Shown piece by piece: positions 5,096 to 6,006 of a stretch of 6,006 bases of DNA (position 1 is the stretch's first letter; every line of letters begins with the position of its first letter). The notes under the pieces were generated by a model. That model ran no database searches and was not told the origin of the DNA. It saw only the letters and a program-made list of their open reading frames with translations. Origin of the DNA: an uncultured Saprospiraceae bacterium. Its GTDB lineage: Bacteria > Bacteroidota > Bacteroidia > Chitinophagales > Saprospiraceae. Position numbers and translations under genes: made by a program. Location of the stretch: the NCBI GenBank assembly GCA_937967535.1, contig CALCMV010000371.1:1-6006 (forward strand), read 5' to 3'.

Positions 5096-6006
5096 TCATC
5101 TCAATATATCCAACTTCATCGTCTTTCGCTCATTTGGAGATAGGACTTCTACGAGATAAAGTCCCGTCTGTAAATCAGCTACATCTATGGGTTCTCTTAG
5201 GATTGAATTATCGGCATATGTCCATTGATAATCAGATAATTGTCGTCCTTGCATATCGTAAATACGGACATTGACATCGCCGCCTTTATCTATTTTCATG
5301 CTCAATTCAAAGGTATTGACCGCCGGATTTGGCGCAATGGAAATGCCCGAATCTCGCGTCTCTAATTTCAAAGAACGCACTTCCGAATACTCGTAGCTGC
5401 CGTCTTTATCCACCATTTTGAGGCGATAATAAACGTAATTGCCACTGACTTTTGAAATGTCATCTGCGTAAGTGTAGTTGATTTCTTCCAACGACTCGCC
5501 TGCGGCTGCGGTTGTGCCTACACGTATGAAGTCCTCATTGTCCGTTCTTCTTTCGATTTCGTAATGTGAGCTATTATTTTCCGTAAGACTTGTCCATGCG
5601 AGTTGGGCGGTTTTGTGGTCGTCGGATTTTACGGTGAACTCGGCGAGTTCGATGGGAAGCACAATATCTCTATTCAGACTAAATATTTTATCCGCTTCAT
5701 ACGAAACCTGACCACATCTATGTAAAGAAATTGAGGCTTCTAAAATCCCTACATTATTGAAATTTCCCGCAAAGATAGGTCCCGGAAATGCATCAAACAC
5801 TCCCATAGTAGAGACCACTCCATCTGTAGTTAAAACATAGTTTGTATGAACAGGATTCACATAAATAATGCTAAATACTTTACTATTGATAGCATGTACC
5901 TCGCTATTGGTACTAATGAGTAAGTTATTGAACTCAAATAATTCATCATTGGAAAAATCAATGGCAGGGTCATAAAGAATATCATTTATTCCCGTTATTT
6001 GAGGTA
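5096..6006 (-). CDS. T9SS-secreted protein, C-terminal part (partial, 5' end outside window)
   Basis: The reading frame stays open from the TGA stop at 5096-5098 to the window edge, giving 302 visible residues and no N-terminus. A GTG at 5860 is an internal valine codon, not a start: upstream codons continue as PQITGINDILYDPAIDFSNDE. Visible residues 1-115 are an unassigned domain end, with FNNVGILEASISL and an isolated cysteine. Residues about 117-214 form the Fn3-like module common before Bacteroidota sorting domains, with LPIELAEFTVK, LAWTSLTENNSSHYEIERR and VYYRLKMVDKDGSYEYSEVRSL. Residues about 219-302 are a type A T9SS sorting domain (TIGR04183, Por_Sec_tail): ISIAPNPAVN, VNVRIYDMQGRQL, LQTGLYLVEV and the terminal TMKLDILR. 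Such domains direct export across the outer membrane and are usually cleaved off. The cargo function is set by the missing N-terminal part and cannot be named here. Confidence 0.92.
   Translation of the reverse strand, partial: PQITGINDILYDPAIDFSNDELFEFNNLLISTNSEVHAINSKVFSIIYVNPVHTNYVLTTDGVVSTMGVFDAFPGPIFAGNFNNVGILEASISLHRCGQVSYEADKIFSLNRDIVLPIELAEFTVKSDDHKTAQLAWTSLTENNSSHYEIERRTDNEDFIRVGTTAAAGESLEEINYTYADDISKVSGNYVYYRLKMVDKDGSYEYSEVRSLKLETRDSGISIAPNPAVNTFELSMKIDKGGDVNVRIYDMQGRQLSDYQWTYADNSILREPIDVADLQTGLYLVEVLSPNERKTMKLDILR

Noticed and set aside
5858..5860. GTG start giving a 254-aa minus-strand protein
   Set aside because: The frame continues open for at least 48 more codons to the window edge, there is no signal peptide after the GTG, and T9SS cargo needs one, so the gene is simply truncated by the window.

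Overview
The window looks like chromosomal DNA from a member of the Bacteroidota. One gene ends in a type IX secretion (T9SS) sorting domain preceded by the Fn3-like module typical of that phylum. One lipoprotein carries an acidic stretch after the lipobox cysteine. One promoter matches the Bacteroidota form TTG-N20-TAnnTTTG. Start codons lack a clear Shine-Dalgarno sequence, and the intergenic DNA is very AT-rich.

Layout. Positions 1-415 hold no gene and are packed with repeats: a perfect 26-bp inverted repeat (7-116), the right end of a small mobile element (191-231), and a complete 153-bp copy of the same element family (251-403). That copy stops a few bases before the start codon of a plus-strand MoeB/ThiF-type adenylyltransferase fused to a rhodanese domain (416-1564). 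A strong intrinsic terminator follows, then a separate promoter and a plus-strand four-TM membrane protein of the DUF3137 type (1687-2964). A near-perfect inverted repeat (3035-3097) separates this from a convergent minus-strand gene (3154-4440) encoding a parallel beta-helix lipoprotein of the TIGR03805 type. A 655-bp AT-rich gap (4441-5095) follows. It contains short tandem and dispersed repeats, a strong hairpin terminator and a second complete 151-bp element copy. The window ends inside a minus-strand gene (5096 to beyond 6006) whose visible part is the C-terminal end of a T9SS-secreted protein.

The genes do not form one evident pathway: a cytoplasmic sulfur-carrier activating enzyme, an inner-membrane protein of unknown role, a probably outer-membrane lipoprotein and a secreted protein, each apparently transcribed on its own. 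The most notable content is non-coding. Two element copies, with lengths within 2 bp of each other, matching terminal inverted repeats and different 6-bp flanking duplications, define a MITE-like family that I do not recognise by name. A third copy's right end lies nearby. I see no CRISPR array, tRNA, rRNA or transposase gene.
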